From Pasteurellaceae bacterium Pebbles2 (GTDB lineage: Bacteria > Pseudomonadota > Gammaproteobacteria > Enterobacterales > Pasteurellaceae), in the NCBI GenBank assembly GCA_023101505.1, contig LVZA01000001.1, positions 1,054,001 through 1,118,000 on the forward strand: DNA of 64,000 nucleotides. The letters are read 5' to 3'. A model generated the notes under the pieces. The model saw only the letters and a program-made list of their open reading frames with translations. It had not been told where the DNA came from and made no database searches. This document shows positions 38,600 through 49,695 of the stretch, piece by piece; positions within the stretch are counted from its first letter, which is position 1, and each line of letters opens with the position of its first letter. The translations under genes and the position numbers were made by a program.

Positions 38600-38812
38600 T
38601 TAATAATGCGGTGGCGGTGTTTCTTCGGTTTGACTTGCCACATTCGACGGCTGCATATCTTTTAATCTATTCGCTAAATGACGTAATTGAACCTGCATTT
38701 TCTCAATCGTAAATTGCTGTTCTACAATCGCTTGATTAAGTTCTTCTAATAAATTGTCTTGAAACGTTAATTTGGTTTCTAATTCAGCAATATGTGTTTC
38801 TAAATTCGGCAT
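38600..38812 (-). CDS. slyX: SlyX protein
   Basis: The 70-residue coiled-coil protein has the SlyX pattern: [29 protein letters not shown], then [15 protein letters not shown] and the PPHY end. Function unknown. It is divergent from fkpA, the same arrangement as in E. coli. Confidence 0.93.
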   Translation of the reverse strand: MPNLETHIAELETKLTFQDNLLEELNQAIVEQQFTIEKMQVQLRHLANRLKDMQPSNVASQTEETPPPHY

Positions 38813-38920
38813 AAAATTCTCCTTTTAACTTGTTCTTAACCACTTTGTCGCAATCATTTGACAAAACGCCCTAGTCGCTATAATCTAACGCTGTTATTTT
38901 AACCTATAAAGGATAGCAAA

Positions 38921-39673
38921 ATGCTAAAAATCAAAAAAATATCTACTCTTGCTTTACTCATCTCTGCCGTAATTGCGACAACTGCGTGTAACGATAAAGA
39001 AAAAACAGAAACCGCTCAAGCGCAAACTGCAACACAAAATGCAGGTGATGTGAAAGATCCATCTTATGCAGTAGGTGCATTATTCGGTACTGACCTAAAA
39101 GGCGTGGTTGAAGCACAAAAAGGTGTAGTTGAATACGATCAAGAAAAATTATTAGCTGGCGTAAAAGATGCGTTAAATGGCAAAGTAGATTTAACCAACC
39201 CTGACCTTGCAAGTACGTTAAAAGGACTTGATGAAAAATTAAGAACCGCAAGCCAAGCCAAAGCAACAGAACAAGTACAAAAAGCAAAAACAGACGGCGA
39301 AAAATTAGTGGCTGAATTCAAGAAAAAAGACGGCGTAAAAGAAACTAAATCTGGCTTGCTTTATCGTATTGAAAAAGCTGGCGAGGGTGATACCATCAAA
39401 GCGACTGACATCGTAAAAGTACATTACACAGGTAAATTACCTGACGGCACAGTTTTCGACACCTCTCTCACCCGTGGTAAACCTGCAGAATTTGCGTTAA
39501 ACCAAGTGATCCCAGGTTGGACCGAGGGCTTGCAGTTAGTGAAAAAAGGCGCAAAAATGGAGCTTGTTATCCCACCTGCATTAGCGTATGGTGAACAAGA
39601 TTTAGGTACAATTCCAGCAAATTCAACCTTATATTTCGAAGTTGAAGTTTTAGACGTAAAACCGACAAAATAA
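38921..39673 (+). CDS. fkpA: FKBP-type peptidyl-prolyl isomerase lipoprotein (FkpA/Mip-like)
   Basis: The protein is an envelope chaperone and prolyl isomerase. The 250-residue precursor has a signal ending in a lipobox-like TTAC at C23, so it is probably lipidated, unlike soluble E. coli FkpA. A helical dimerisation region covers residues 45-135. A C-terminal FKBP domain has VKVHYTGKLPDGTVFDTSLTRGKPAEF, VIPGWTEGLQL and IPPALAYGE. It is followed by yheO and tusDCB. Confidence 0.92.
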   Translation: MLKIKKISTLALLISAVIATTACNDKEKTETAQAQTATQNAGDVKDPSYAVGALFGTDLKGVVEAQKGVVEYDQEKLLAGVKDALNGKVDLTNPDLASTLKGLDEKLRTASQAKATEQVQKAKTDGEKLVAEFKKKDGVKETKSGLLYRIEKAGEGDTIKATDIVKVHYTGKLPDGTVFDTSLTRGKPAEFALNQVIPGWTEGLQLVKKGAKMELVIPPALAYGEQDLGTIPANSTLYFEVEVLDVKPTK

Positions 39674-39684
39674 GGCAAAATTTG

Positions 39685-39719
39685 ACCGCACTTTCTCTGC
39701 GCAACAGTGAAAGTGCGGT
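39685..39719 (+). terminator. Hairpin after fkpA from an uptake-word pair
   Basis: Arms ACCGCACTTTC and GAAAGTGCGGT (39685-39695, 39709-39719). The downstream T-run is poor, so readthrough into yheO is likely. Confidence 0.5.
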
Positions 39720-39737
39720 TATTTATTCGAGAGAAAT

Positions 39738-40403
39738 ATGTTAAACGAGAAACACCCCTTTACTGACGAAGATCGAACAATTTTAACTTCTTATAAAGCG
39801 GTTGTGGAAGGTGTGAGCGCATTAATCGGCAGCCATTGTGAGATTGTGTTACATTCTTTGGAAGATTTGGAACATTCCGCAATTTGCATTGCCAACGGCC
39901 ACAACACCAATCGCCAAGTCGGCTCGCCAATTACTGATCGTGCTTTGCAATCGCTGCATAATATGAAAACCGAAAGCGTGTCTAAACCTTATTTTACTAA
40001 GGCAAAAAGCAACGGTTTGATGAAATCTGTTACCATTGCTATTCGAAATAAAAATCAACGCATTATCGGGCTGCTGTGCATTAACATTAACTTAGACGTG
40101 CCAGTTTCACAATTTTTGCAAACCTTAATGCCAACGCCAGAACTTGATGAAACTTCTGACGTGAATTTCGCCAGCTCGGTAGAAGAATTGGTGGTGCAAA
40201 CAGTGGAACAAACCATCGAAGAAATTACCACAGACCGCTTAGTGGCAAATAATAATAAAAATCGCCAAATTGTGGTCGCTTTATACGAAAAAGGCATTTT
40301 CGATATTAAAGATGCCATTAACTTGGTGGCGGAACGCTTAAATATTTCACGCCACACCGTGTATCTTTACATTCGCCAAATCAAGCAAGATCAAGAGGAC
40401 TAA
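39738..40403 (+). CDS. yheO: YheO-like PAS/HTH transcriptional regulator
   Basis: The 221-residue protein has a YheO-type PAS domain (IGSHCEIVLHSLEDLEHSAICIANGHNTNRQVGSPITD) and a C-terminal helix-turn-helix (DAINLVAERLNISRHTVYLYIRQIKQ). In gamma-proteobacteria it precedes tusDCB. Its ligand and targets are not established. It abuts tusD with 1 bp between stop and start. Confidence 0.92.
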   Translation: MLNEKHPFTDEDRTILTSYKAVVEGVSALIGSHCEIVLHSLEDLEHSAICIANGHNTNRQVGSPITDRALQSLHNMKTESVSKPYFTKAKSNGLMKSVTIAIRNKNQRIIGLLCININLDVPVSQFLQTLMPTPELDETSDVNFASSVEELVVQTVEQTIEEITTDRLVANNNKNRQIVVALYEKGIFDIKDAINLVAERLNISRHTVYLYIRQIKQDQED

Positions 40404-40404
40404 A

Positions 40405-40785
40405 ATGCGTTATGTGCTGGCAGTAAGAAGCCCCATTTATGGCGCACAAGGGGCATATTTTGCCTATCAATTTGCTCAAGCATTAGTGCAAAAAAATCAC
40501 CAAATTAGTCAAATTTTCTTTTTTCAAGAGGGCGTTAGCAACGGCAATGCGTGCGTATCTCCCGCTAACGATGAATTCAATTTACAAAAGGCGTGGCAAC
40601 AATTCAGCCAACAACATCAAGTGCCATTGCATTTGTGCATTGCTGCCAGTCAGCGACGTGGTATTGTCGATCATTCCACCGCACTTTCGCCCGAACACAA
40701 CAACCTTGCTAGCCCATTTATTTTAGCAGGCTTAGGCGAATTTAGCCGTGCTGTTTTGGAAGCCGACCGAGTGATAACGCTATGA
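40405..40785 (+). CDS. tusD: Sulfur relay protein TusD
   Basis: TusD accepts sulfur from TusA in the TusBCD complex for 2-thiouridine at tRNA position 34. The 126-residue protein has the active cysteine in HLCIAASQRRGI and the FILAGLGEFSRAV segment. It overlaps tusC by 4 bp. Confidence 0.95.
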   Translation: MRYVLAVRSPIYGAQGAYFAYQFAQALVQKNHQISQIFFFQEGVSNGNACVSPANDEFNLQKAWQQFSQQHQVPLHLCIAASQRRGIVDHSTALSPEHNNLASPFILAGLGEFSRAVLEADRVITL

Positions 40786-41144
40786 TTAAATTAGCTTTTG
40801 TTTTTAAAACTGCCCCACACGGCAACGCAATCAGCCGAGAGGGTTTAGATGCGCTACTAGCTGCCACCGCATTTTGCGATGAGCAAGAGATTGCTGTTTT
40901 TTTCCTTGACGACGGTGTGTTTAATTTAATCGCTAATCAACAGCCAGAGCGCATTTTACAAAAAGATTTTATCAGCACCTTTAAATTGCTCGACTTATAC
41001 GACATCGAAAATCGCTTCGTCTGCCAGCAATCTTTGCAAGAAAACGGCTTAAGCCAAACCGAATTTATCATAAATTGTGAAAAAATCGACCGCAGTTTGC
41101 TTGTGCAAAAGCTCAAAAGTGCGGTGCAAATTTTAACGTTTTAA
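40782..41144 (+). CDS. tusC: Sulfur relay protein TusC
   Basis: The 120-residue protein (LAFVFKTAPHGNAISREGLDALLAATAF, VFFLDDGVFNLI, FKLLDLYDIE) is the TusC subunit of the TusBCD hexamer and overlaps tusD. Confidence 0.95.
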   Translation: MIKLAFVFKTAPHGNAISREGLDALLAATAFCDEQEIAVFFLDDGVFNLIANQQPERILQKDFISTFKLLDLYDIENRFVCQQSLQENGLSQTEFIINCEKIDRSLLVQKLKSAVQILTF

Positions 41145-41152
41145 GGAAAAAT

Positions 41153-41440
41153 ATGCTTTACACCGTTTCGCAACAGCAATATACCCAAACCGAATTACAA
41201 CGCTATTTTGATGAACTCAGCAGCGATGATGCGGTGATTTTGTGGGGAAACGGCGTGTATTTGCTTGCCAAACAACCTGCGCTTTTCCAACATCTCAACG
41301 CCCCTTGTTATGCGATAAAAGCTGATTTAGAAGCTCGAGGTCTGCTTGATTTGCTTAGTCAAAAAACAAATATCAACGCCATTACAATGGACGATTTTGT
41401 TCAGCTCACCGAACGCCATTCACCGCAATTTGCGCTGTAA
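41153..41440 (+). CDS. tusB: Sulfur relay protein TusB
   Basis: The 95-residue protein (MLYTVSQQQY, ILWGNGVYLLAKQ, DFVQLTERHSPQFAL) is TusB, the third subunit of the tRNA sulfur relay complex. It starts 8 bp after tusC and completes yheO-tusDCB. Confidence 0.93.
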   Translation: MLYTVSQQQYTQTELQRYFDELSSDDAVILWGNGVYLLAKQPALFQHLNAPCYAIKADLEARGLLDLLSQKTNINAITMDDFVQLTERHSPQFAL

Positions 41441-41580
41441 ATTTCACTAAAAAGCACCGCACTTTTGCGCTACAGAAATATTTTTCGCTAACCCTTTATT
41501 TCTGCCTAGAAATCAGACATAATACTGCGCTTTTTAACACTCGGTTATTAAGTTTACTCATTCAATTTAAAGGAAATTTT

Positions 41581-42144
41581 ATGTCAGCAAAAGACGGCTT
41601 AGCTAATCCAGCACCACTTGGTTTATGCGGATTTGCACTTACTACTTGGTTATTATGCTTAATTAATGCAGGAATTTTTGATCTCAACAGCGTCGGCTTA
41701 GTGGTCGCAATGGCGTTCGCTTTCGGCGGTACAGCACAAATGATCGCAGGTATGTTTGAATTCAAAAAAGGTAACACTTTCGGCTTCACTGCATTCATCA
41801 GCTACGGCGCATTCTGGTGGTCTTGGGCGTTATTCGTTACGTTCTTCAAAGGCGAAACGCCAGCAACATTCATCGCTTGGTATTTAGCGGCGTGGGGTAC
41901 ATTCACATTAATGATGTTCTTCGGCACACTTGCTAAAGCAAAAGCCTTACGTGCTATTTTCTTCTTCTTAACCTTAACATTCTATGCGTTAGCTATCGGC
42001 GATGCCACAGGCAACCACAGCATTGTGAACGTAGGTGGTTTCTTAGGTTTAATTACCGCTCTCTGCGCATTTTATCTTGCAGCAGCAGACGTAATTAACG
42101 AAAGTTTCGGTCGCACAATTCTTCCAATCGGCGAACCAAAATAA
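41581..42144 (+). CDS. satP: Acetate/succinate uptake transporter (SatP/YaaH family)
   Basis: SatP-type proteins are six-helix inner-membrane transporters for acetate and succinate. The 187-residue protein begins with the family motif NPAPLGLCGFALTTWLL and shows GGTAQMIAGMFEFKKGNTFGFTAFISYGAFWW. AAGGAAA precedes the ATG. Confidence 0.92.
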   Translation: MSAKDGLANPAPLGLCGFALTTWLLCLINAGIFDLNSVGLVVAMAFAFGGTAQMIAGMFEFKKGNTFGFTAFISYGAFWWSWALFVTFFKGETPATFIAWYLAAWGTFTLMMFFGTLAKAKALRAIFFFLTLTFYALAIGDATGNHSIVNVGGFLGLITALCAFYLAAADVINESFGRTILPIGEPK

Positions 42145-42157
42145 TAGGAATTGACAC

Positions 42158-42204
42158 AAAAAGTGCGGTGGAAAAATATTAAATTTTTCACCGCACTTTT
42201 TTTA
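42158..42204 (+). terminator. Terminator after satP from an uptake-word pair
   Basis: Perfect arms AAAAAGTGCGGTG and CACCGCACTTTTT (42158-42170, 42189-42201) plus T-run. Confidence 0.8.
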
Positions 42205-42231
42205 TTTATTCGAATTTACTCACCCAAAAAC

Positions 42232-42258
42232 AAAAAGCGTGCCTTTCGACACGCTTTT
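42232..42258 (-). terminator. Terminator after tuf
   Basis: Stem AAAAGCGTG/CACGCTTTT (42233-42241, 42250-42258) followed on the minus strand by a T-run, downstream of the tRNA-tuf operon. Confidence 0.75.
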
Positions 42259-42281
42259 CTTCAGTTGCTTTCGCTCATCTA

Positions 42282-43478
<1,197 letters not shown>

Positions 43479-43570
43479 CTAAAAAAACACGGTTATTGAT
43501 GGTACAATAACACCACATTAACCTGATGTAACTAATTAACGGTTTATATAGGAAAGTTGAAATTAAGAAG

Positions 43571-43646
43571 TGGTGCTGATAGGCGGATTTGAACCGCCGA
43601 CCTCACCCTTACCAAGGGTGCGCTCTACCAACTGAGCTATATCAGC
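43571..43646 (-). tRNA. thrT: tRNA-Thr (GGT)
   Basis: A 76-nt minus-strand tRNA beginning GCTGATATAGCTCAG, with anticodon GGT in CTTGGTAAGG and encoded CCA; it lies just upstream of tuf. Confidence 0.95.
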
Positions 43647-43653
43647 GCTTACT

Positions 43654-43728
<75 letters not shown>

Positions 43729-43768
43729 AGTCCTAAATTCATCTGTCCCATCAAAAATTCATTGAGAA

Positions 43769-43853
43769 TGGTGGAGGGAGAAGGATTCGAACCTTCGAAG
43801 GCTGAGCCAACAGATTTACAGTCTGCCCCCTTTGGCCGCTCGGGAACCCCTCC
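43769..43853 (-). tRNA. tyrU: tRNA-Tyr (GTA)
   Basis: An 85-nt class II tRNA on the minus strand beginning GGAGGGGTTCCCGAGCGG, with anticodon GTA in ACTGTAAATC, a long variable arm and encoded CCA. Confidence 0.95.
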
Positions 43854-43879
43854 ACATAATGAATGGCTTGTTTACGAAA

Positions 43880-43955
<76 letters not shown>

Positions 43956-44172
43956 GTGTCGTAAGCAAGTGAGGCGTATTATAGGGAAATTTTGCGTTCT
44001 GACAAGTACTTTTTGCAAAAAAATAAAAATTTTTGCTTATTCGACTAAGAAACAAGCAAAATTTTCTTATTTCGTTTTAAATTTCGGCATTTTACAAAAA
44101 TTTTTCTGCAACTTTTTCAAAGATTAAGGTATATTTCACATTAACTTAAACTTAATTAATGAACAAATTACT

Positions 44173-45117
44173 GTGATAGAAACGACTTCTTATACAACCG
44201 AGCCCATCAGCCCCTTTCTGACATTTGATCGGGCGCAATGGGCGGAATTGCGTAAATCCGTGCCGCTAAAATTGACTGAGCAAGATCTCAAACCTTTGTT
44301 AGGTATTAATGAAGAACTTTCTTTAGAAGAAGTCAGCACAATCTATCTTCCTTTGGTGCGTTTAATCAATTATTACATTGAAGAAAATCTACGCCGACAA
44401 ACGGTGTTAAACCGATTTTTAGGCGGTCAGCACCCCAAAGTGCCTTATATCATCAGCATTGCAGGCAGTGTTGCGGTGGGAAAAAGCACCTCCGCGCGTA
44501 TCATTCAATCGCTGCTCAGCCACTGGCCGAACAGTCGCAAAGTGGATTTAATCACCACCGACGGTTTTTTGCACCCACTGAATATTTTGCAAGAGCGAGA
44601 TTTATTGCAGAAAAAAGGCTTTCCGATTTCCTATGACACGCCCAAATTAATCCAATTTTTGGCAGATATAAAATCAGGCAAAGCGAAGGTTACGGCACCG
44701 ATTTATTCTCACTTAACCTATGACATTATTCCCGATCAATTTGATGTAGTCGATCAGCCCGACATTCTGATTTTAGAGGGGTTGAATGTGTTGCAAATCA
44801 GCAATAAAGCCAAAACCTTTGTGTCTGATTTTGTGGATTTTTCTATTTATGTTGATGCTGAAGAAGACTTGTTAAAAACGTGGTATGTACGCCGTTTTTT
44901 GAAATTCCGCCAAAGTGCATTTAATAATCCAAATTCATATTTTAAGCATTATGCCACTTTATCAGAGCAAGAAGCCATCGAAACCGCAAGTACAATTTGG
45001 AATAATATCAATGGCTTAAATTTAAAAGAAAATATCCTGCCTACTCGAGAGCGAGCCAATCTGATCTTAAAGAAAGGCGCAAATCACGCCGTGGAATTAG
45101 TTAAATTGAGAAAATAA
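44173..45117 (+). CDS. coaA: Pantothenate kinase (type I)
   Basis: CoaA phosphorylates pantothenate, the controlling step of coenzyme A synthesis. The 314-residue protein has the P-loop [17 protein letters not shown] near residues 95-111, [21 protein letters not shown] and [10 protein letters not shown]. It uses a GTG start (VIETTS..), which gives normal length. Confidence 0.96.
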   Translation: MIETTSYTTEPISPFLTFDRAQWAELRKSVPLKLTEQDLKPLLGINEELSLEEVSTIYLPLVRLINYYIEENLRRQTVLNRFLGGQHPKVPYIISIAGSVAVGKSTSARIIQSLLSHWPNSRKVDLITTDGFLHPLNILQERDLLQKKGFPISYDTPKLIQFLADIKSGKAKVTAPIYSHLTYDIIPDQFDVVDQPDILILEGLNVLQISNKAKTFVSDFVDFSIYVDAEEDLLKTWYVRRFLKFRQSAFNNPNSYFKHYATLSEQEAIETASTIWNNINGLNLKENILPTRERANLILKKGANHAVELVKLRK

Positions 45118-45120
45118 CAA

Positions 45121-45173
45121 AAAAATCCACCGCACTTTGCTGTAAAATAGCATTGAAGTGCGGTGGATTTTTT
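45121..45173. terminator. Bidirectional terminator between coaA and nfsA
   Basis: Perfect 16-bp arms (45122-45137, 45156-45171) containing ACCGCACTT and AAGTGCGGT, with A/T runs at both ends, separate convergent genes. Confidence 0.85.
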
Positions 45174-45196
45174 ACGAGTTTTTTCAAAATCATCAA

Positions 45197-45916
45197 CTAC
45201 CGTTTAAGCAGCCCTTGCTGTTGGAAAAACGCCTTAATATGCGGACGAACAGGCTTGTTTAGTGTTTTATTAATCGCATCTTGCCAGATTTGTTTTTCGC
45301 CGATGCGAGCTTGATAATAATTAGCCAAAACCTCGTTATATTTTTCTAATGCTTGCTCATCTAATGGCTGGTGTTGATTTTCAAAACAGACGAGATTTTG
45401 TGGTAAGCGAGGTTTTAATTGCGGATCTTGAGCGGGATAGCCTAAACACATTCCCATTAATGGTACACAATATTGCGGTAAATTTAACACAGCGGCAGCG
45501 TCTGCAATATGATTACGCAACGCACCAATATACACGCCCCCTAAACCTAACGACTCTGCGGCTAACAGCACATTTTGAGCGAAAATCCCCGTGTCAACCG
45601 CACCAATTAAGCTCACTTCAGTCCAATCTAATTGAGCCTCTGGCATCAGAGCTTTATGCTTAGAAAAATCCGCACAAAACACCAAAAACTCTGCACATTC
45701 AGTTACATACGACATTCCCGAAATTTCACGCAATTTCTCACGCAAGTCCATTGCCTTCACTCGAATTACGCTAACACATTGTAAATTATTGGACGTCGAA
45801 GCCGCTTGTCCTGCTTGAATGAGCGTTTCAACAATGTCCTCAGGAATGGCTTGTTGAGTGAATTTACGAATAGAGCGATGATTAAAAATAGTTTCTAAGG
45901 TGGGTTTACTTTGCAT
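45197..45916 (-). CDS. nfsA: Oxygen-insensitive NADPH nitroreductase (NfsA type)
   Basis: The 239-residue flavoprotein reduces nitro compounds or quinones with NADPH. It has the FMN-binding HRSIRKFTQQAIPE near residues 13-26, QAASTSNNLQ, AQNVLLAAESLGLGGVYIGALRNH and MGMCLGYPAQ, as in E. coli NfsA. Other FMN reductases of the same fold remain possible. Confidence 0.88.
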   Translation of the reverse strand: MQSKPTLETIFNHRSIRKFTQQAIPEDIVETLIQAGQAASTSNNLQCVSVIRVKAMDLREKLREISGMSYVTECAEFLVFCADFSKHKALMPEAQLDWTEVSLIGAVDTGIFAQNVLLAAESLGLGGVYIGALRNHIADAAAVLNLPQYCVPLMGMCLGYPAQDPQLKPRLPQNLVCFENQHQPLDEQALEKYNEVLANYYQARIGEKQIWQDAINKTLNKPVRPHIKAFFQQQGLLKR

Positions 45917-45982
45917 TGTATTTCTCCAAATCCTAGGCGTGTTGAGTATGCGGAAAATATTAAATTTTTCGTTGCCATAATA

Positions 45983-46017
45983 ATAAACTCCCCAATCAAA
46001 AAGACAAGGGAGTTTTA
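45983..46017 (-). terminator. Terminator after oadB
   Basis: Arms AAACTCCC and GGGAGTTT (45986-45993, 46009-46016), followed on the minus strand by a T-rich tract. Confidence 0.65.
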
Positions 46018-46038
46018 TTTACATAGCAAATTTATCAG

Positions 46039-47343
46039 TTACATCAATGCGCCAACATATTTCAACATTACGCCAGCCGCGATTGCCGAGCCAATAACGC
46101 CTGCGACGTTTGGCCCCATTGCGTGCATTAATAAGAAATTTTGGTGATCAGATTCTAACCCAACTTTATTCGACACTCGAGCCGCCATTGGCACGGCAGA
46201 AACGCCAGCCGAGCCGATGAGTGGGTTGATTTTGTTTTTGCTGAATTTATTCATTAATTTCGCCATTAACACACCACTTGCCGTGCCAATACCGAATGCA
46301 ATCACGCCTAACAACAAAATGCCTAAGGTTTGCGGTTGTAAGAATTTATCCGCCACTAATTTCGCCCCGACGGACAACCCTAGCACAATGGTTACAATGT
46401 TGATTAAGGCATTTTGAGCGGTATCGCTTAAACGCTCCACCACGCCACTCACTCGCATTAAGTTGCCGAAACAGAACATTCCTAATAATGGGGCTGCATC
46501 GGGTAATAATAACGCCACCAATAACAATAAAATAATCGGGAACATCACTTTTTCAGTATTGCTCACGTTACGTAATTGGCTCATTCGGATTTTGCGTTCC
46601 GCTTCCGTGGTCAAGGCTCGCATAATTGGCGGCTGAATAAGTGGCACTAATGCCATATAAGAATAAGCTGCCACCGCAATCGCCCCTAATAATTCAGGTG
46701 CAAGTTTGCTGGCGAGATAAATCGCCGTCGGGCCATCAGCACCACCGATAATCCCTATTGCAGCTGCTTGTGGTAGGGTAAAATCAATAATTCCCAACCA
46801 GTTTAAGGTTAATGCACCTAGCACAGTGGCAAAAATACCAAACTGTGCCGCAGCGCCTAAGAGCAAGGTTCTTGGGTTAGCCAATAATGGGCCGAAATCC
46901 GTCATCGCCCCAACGCCCATAAAGATAATCAACGGGGCAATGCCATAACCAATGGCGACTTTATAAAATAACGCCAAAATCCCTGCGGTATAACCCAAAT
47001 CGCCAGCCACCACTTCTAATTCATTATGAACAGAAGCGGGGAGATTTGAAAGTGCGGTCTTAATGGCTACAGGATCAGCGACAACACCAATTTTCCCTGC
47101 CACCACTGCAATTTGTTCAGGCGTGCCTAAGTGCAGTAAATTGTCTAATGCAGTCATTGCCATTCCTGCTTCAGGAATATTCGACAACAAGCCACCAAAG
47201 CCAATCGGCAACAACAATAATGGCTCAAATTTTCGAGCAATCGCCAGCCACAACAACACCAAGCTGACGATTAACATTATCGCTTGCCCCCACTCAAGGT
47301 GCATCACCCCAGTGCCTTTTAATAGAGCAAGAATACTTTCCAT
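46039..47343 (-). CDS. oadB: Oxaloacetate decarboxylase beta subunit (sodium pump)
   Basis: OadB is the membrane subunit that couples decarboxylation of carboxybiotin to sodium export. The 434-residue protein has about nine helices and the signatures [39 protein letters not shown], the sodium-binding [15 protein letters not shown] and [15 protein letters not shown]. It is the last gene of oadGAB; methylmalonyl-CoA decarboxylase beta is the closest alternative. Confidence 0.95.
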   Translation of the reverse strand: MESILALLKGTGVMHLEWGQAIMLIVSLVLLWLAIARKFEPLLLLPIGFGGLLSNIPEAGMAMTALDNLLHLGTPEQIAVVAGKIGVVADPVAIKTALSNLPASVHNELEVVAGDLGYTAGILALFYKVAIGYGIAPLIIFMGVGAMTDFGPLLANPRTLLLGAAAQFGIFATVLGALTLNWLGIIDFTLPQAAAIGIIGGADGPTAIYLASKLAPELLGAIAVAAYSYMALVPLIQPPIMRALTTEAERKIRMSQLRNVSNTEKVMFPIILLLLVALLLPDAAPLLGMFCFGNLMRVSGVVERLSDTAQNALINIVTIVLGLSVGAKLVADKFLQPQTLGILLLGVIAFGIGTASGVLMAKLMNKFSKNKINPLIGSAGVSAVPMAARVSNKVGLESDHQNFLLMHAMGPNVAGVIGSAIAAGVMLKYVGALM

Positions 47344-47361
47344 AACAACTCCTAAGGCAAA

Positions 47362-49170
47362 TTAAGCCAAGCTCATCACGGTATCGCCCACCGCAACAGT
47401 GTCGCCAGCTTTCACGCAAATACCACGCACAGTCCCTGATTGCGATGCACGCACTTCAGTTTCCATTTTCATTGCTTCTAAAATAAACAACACATCGCCC
47501 TCGGCAACACTTTGCCCCTCGCTTGCCACCACTTTCCAAATATTCCCTGCCATAGGAGCAGTTACAGGCGTGCCAGCAGAGGCTGGCGCAGCTTGCGGAG
47601 CTGGTGTTGCTGGTGTCGCAACAGGTGCAGCCGTTGGTACAATATTAGTAACATCACCGCCTTCACTCACTTTCACCACAAAGGCTTTACCCTCTAATTC
47701 GACGGTGTAAACCGCAGATCCAGCGCTTGCTTTTGGTGCAACTGCGGTGGATTTTTCTGCTGTTTTTTGCACCGCACTTTCTGCGCTTGGAGCAGGTTCA
47801 AAGGCATCAGGATTGCCACGATTTTCTAAGAATTTCCAACCGATTTGCGGGAATAATGCCACGATCAACGCATCGTCCACCGCATTTTCAGCTAATTTAA
47901 TGCCTTTTTCTTGTGCGGTTTGTTTAACTTCCGCTTCAATTTTCGCCATTTCTGGGGCAATATGATCAGCTGGACGATCTGTAATTGGTTGTGCACCATC
48001 AAGCACTCGAGCTTGCAATTCTGTATTCACTGGTGCAGGTGTGCGACCGTATTCGCCTTTCAAAATCCCTGCGGTTTCTTTGGCAATGGTTTTGTAACGC
48101 TCGCCCATTAACACGTTAATCACCGCCTGCGTACCCACAATTTGTGAAGTTGGCGTTACTAACGGAATATAACCTAAGTCTTTGCGAACACGAGGAATTT
48201 CATCTAAAACCAAATCTAATTTATCAGACGCATTTTGCTGTTTAAGTTGGCTTTCAAGATTTGTCAACATACCACCTGGCACTTGAGCCACTAAAATACG
48301 GCTGTCCACACCACGTAATTGCCCTTCGAATTTCGCATATTTTTTACGCACATTACGGAAATAAGCTGCAATTTTTTCTAAGCGAGGAATGTCTAAACCA
48401 GTGTCAAATTCTGTGCCTTGCAAGGTCGCCACGATCGCTTCCGTCGCAGGGTGTCCGTAAGTTCCTGACATTGATGAAATTGCCGTATCCACGCCGTCCA
48501 CACCAGCTTCAATCGCTTTCAGCAACGCCATTTCCGACATACCTGTGGTAGCGTGGCAATGTAAATGAAGTTGAACATCAAAACGTTTTTTAATTTCGCT
48601 CACTAATTCTGCCGCCGCCATTGGGTTCAAAATGCCTGACATATCTTTAATCACCAAGCTATCTACGCCAATTTCCAGCAACTGTTCAGTTGTGTCTAAC
48701 CACGTTTGCAAAGTATGAACAGGGCTTGTGGTGTAACTCAATGTACCTTGTGCGTGCCCGCCATTTTTGCGCACCGCTTGCAACGCCGCTTTCATATTGC
48801 GTGGGTCATTCATCGCATCAAACACACGGAACACGCTCATTCCGTTCACCACACAGCGTTCCACAAAACGATCCACCACGTCATCAGCATAATGACGATA
48901 GCCCAACAAATTTTGCCCACGTAATAACATTTGCAAAGGCGTTTTCGGGCAGGCTTTTTTCAACTCACGCAAACGTACCCAAGGATCTTCACCTAAAAAA
49001 CGAATACAACTATCAAAAGTCGCTCCGCCCCACGCTTCTAGCGACCAATAACCAATATCATCAAGCTCCGCTGCAATCGGCAACATATCGTCCAAACGTA
49101 AACGAGTAGCAAAAAGTGATTGATGCGCATCACGCAAAACCACATCAGTAATATTAATTTTTTTGCTCAT
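47362..49170 (-). CDS. oadA: Oxaloacetate decarboxylase alpha subunit (biotin carboxyltransferase)
   Basis: OadA transfers CO2 from oxaloacetate to its own biotin. The 602-residue protein has a carboxyltransferase domain with [22 protein letters not shown] and [14 protein letters not shown], the PYC/OadA conserved region (about 300-460), a Pro/Ala linker (about 500-525), and a biotinyl domain with the acceptor lysine in EAMKMETEV. It lies between oadG and oadB. Confidence 0.97.
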   Translation of the reverse strand: MSKKINITDVVLRDAHQSLFATRLRLDDMLPIAAELDDIGYWSLEAWGGATFDSCIRFLGEDPWVRLRELKKACPKTPLQMLLRGQNLLGYRHYADDVVDRFVERCVVNGMSVFRVFDAMNDPRNMKAALQAVRKNGGHAQGTLSYTTSPVHTLQTWLDTTEQLLEIGVDSLVIKDMSGILNPMAAAELVSEIKKRFDVQLHLHCHATTGMSEMALLKAIEAGVDGVDTAISSMSGTYGHPATEAIVATLQGTEFDTGLDIPRLEKIAAYFRNVRKKYAKFEGQLRGVDSRILVAQVPGGMLTNLESQLKQQNASDKLDLVLDEIPRVRKDLGYIPLVTPTSQIVGTQAVINVLMGERYKTIAKETAGILKGEYGRTPAPVNTELQARVLDGAQPITDRPADHIAPEMAKIEAEVKQTAQEKGIKLAENAVDDALIVALFPQIGWKFLENRGNPDAFEPAPSAESAVQKTAEKSTAVAPKASAGSAVYTVELEGKAFVVKVSEGGDVTNIVPTAAPVATPATPAPQAAPASAGTPVTAPMAGNIWKVVASEGQSVAEGDVLFILEAMKMETEVRASQSGTVRGICVKAGDTVAVGDTVMSLA

Positions 49171-49191
49171 AATAAAATCCTTCTTTTTATT

Positions 49192-49455
49192 TTAATTTAA
49201 ACCTTGGGAACGGCGATGATGTGCAATCGCCGCCACGATAACTGGGCGCAACCGAGCCAAATCATCAGTTTCAGCTTGAAGTGCGGTTGAATTTTGAGAC
49301 GTTTTTGCTGGGGTTACAGGCTCTGGGAAATATCGGTTAATCAGCTTTGACATTAACCCAATCGCCCAAATTAAAATGAGCAAAAAGAGCAACACAAAAC
49401 CCATTCCCGAAAACATCAGGTTAATCCCTTCACCGAAGAGTTCTGCTGGGGTCAT
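49192..49455 (-). CDS. oadG: Oxaloacetate decarboxylase gamma subunit
   Basis: The 87-residue protein has one N-terminal membrane helix (about residues 15-36) and a short cytoplasmic tail, as for OadG, which anchors OadA to OadB. It heads oadGAB, 21 bp before oadA. Confidence 0.9.
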   Translation of the reverse strand: MTPAELFGEGINLMFSGMGFVLLFLLILIWAIGLMSKLINRYFPEPVTPAKTSQNSTALQAETDDLARLRPVIVAAIAHHRRSQGLN

Positions 49456-49521
49456 TTGAAGATAATCCTTTGTAGTTAGAGAATTAGAAGAAATTTCATT
49501 CTACGTTGTTATTCCATTAAA

Positions 49522-49543
49522 TGAGGTGATCTAGATCACATTT
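49522..49543 (-). promoter_or_regulatory. CRP site upstream of oadGAB
   Basis: Nineteen of 22 positions match the CRP consensus, including the whole GTGATCTAGATCACATTT core. It lies about 77 bp before the oadG start. Confidence 0.7.
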
Positions 49544-49600
49544 TTAGAAAATAATTTGTTAAGGTATTAAGTTTGAAAATACGAGAATTATTGATAAGTA

Positions 49601-49635
49601 AGAGCAATGAAAACTTACCAAGCTTTCATTGCTCT
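49601..49635. terminator. Hairpin between dcuB and oadG
   Basis: Perfect 12-bp arms (AGAGCAATGAAA at 49601-49612, TTTCATTGCTCT at 49624-49635). The T-run lies on the plus strand, although dcuB ends from the other side, so the direction of function is uncertain. Confidence 0.5.
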
Positions 49636-49695
49636 TTTTCCTAAAACCTAAATATCATAAAAAATTGGCAATTCCCAATCTTTTTATATGTTAAA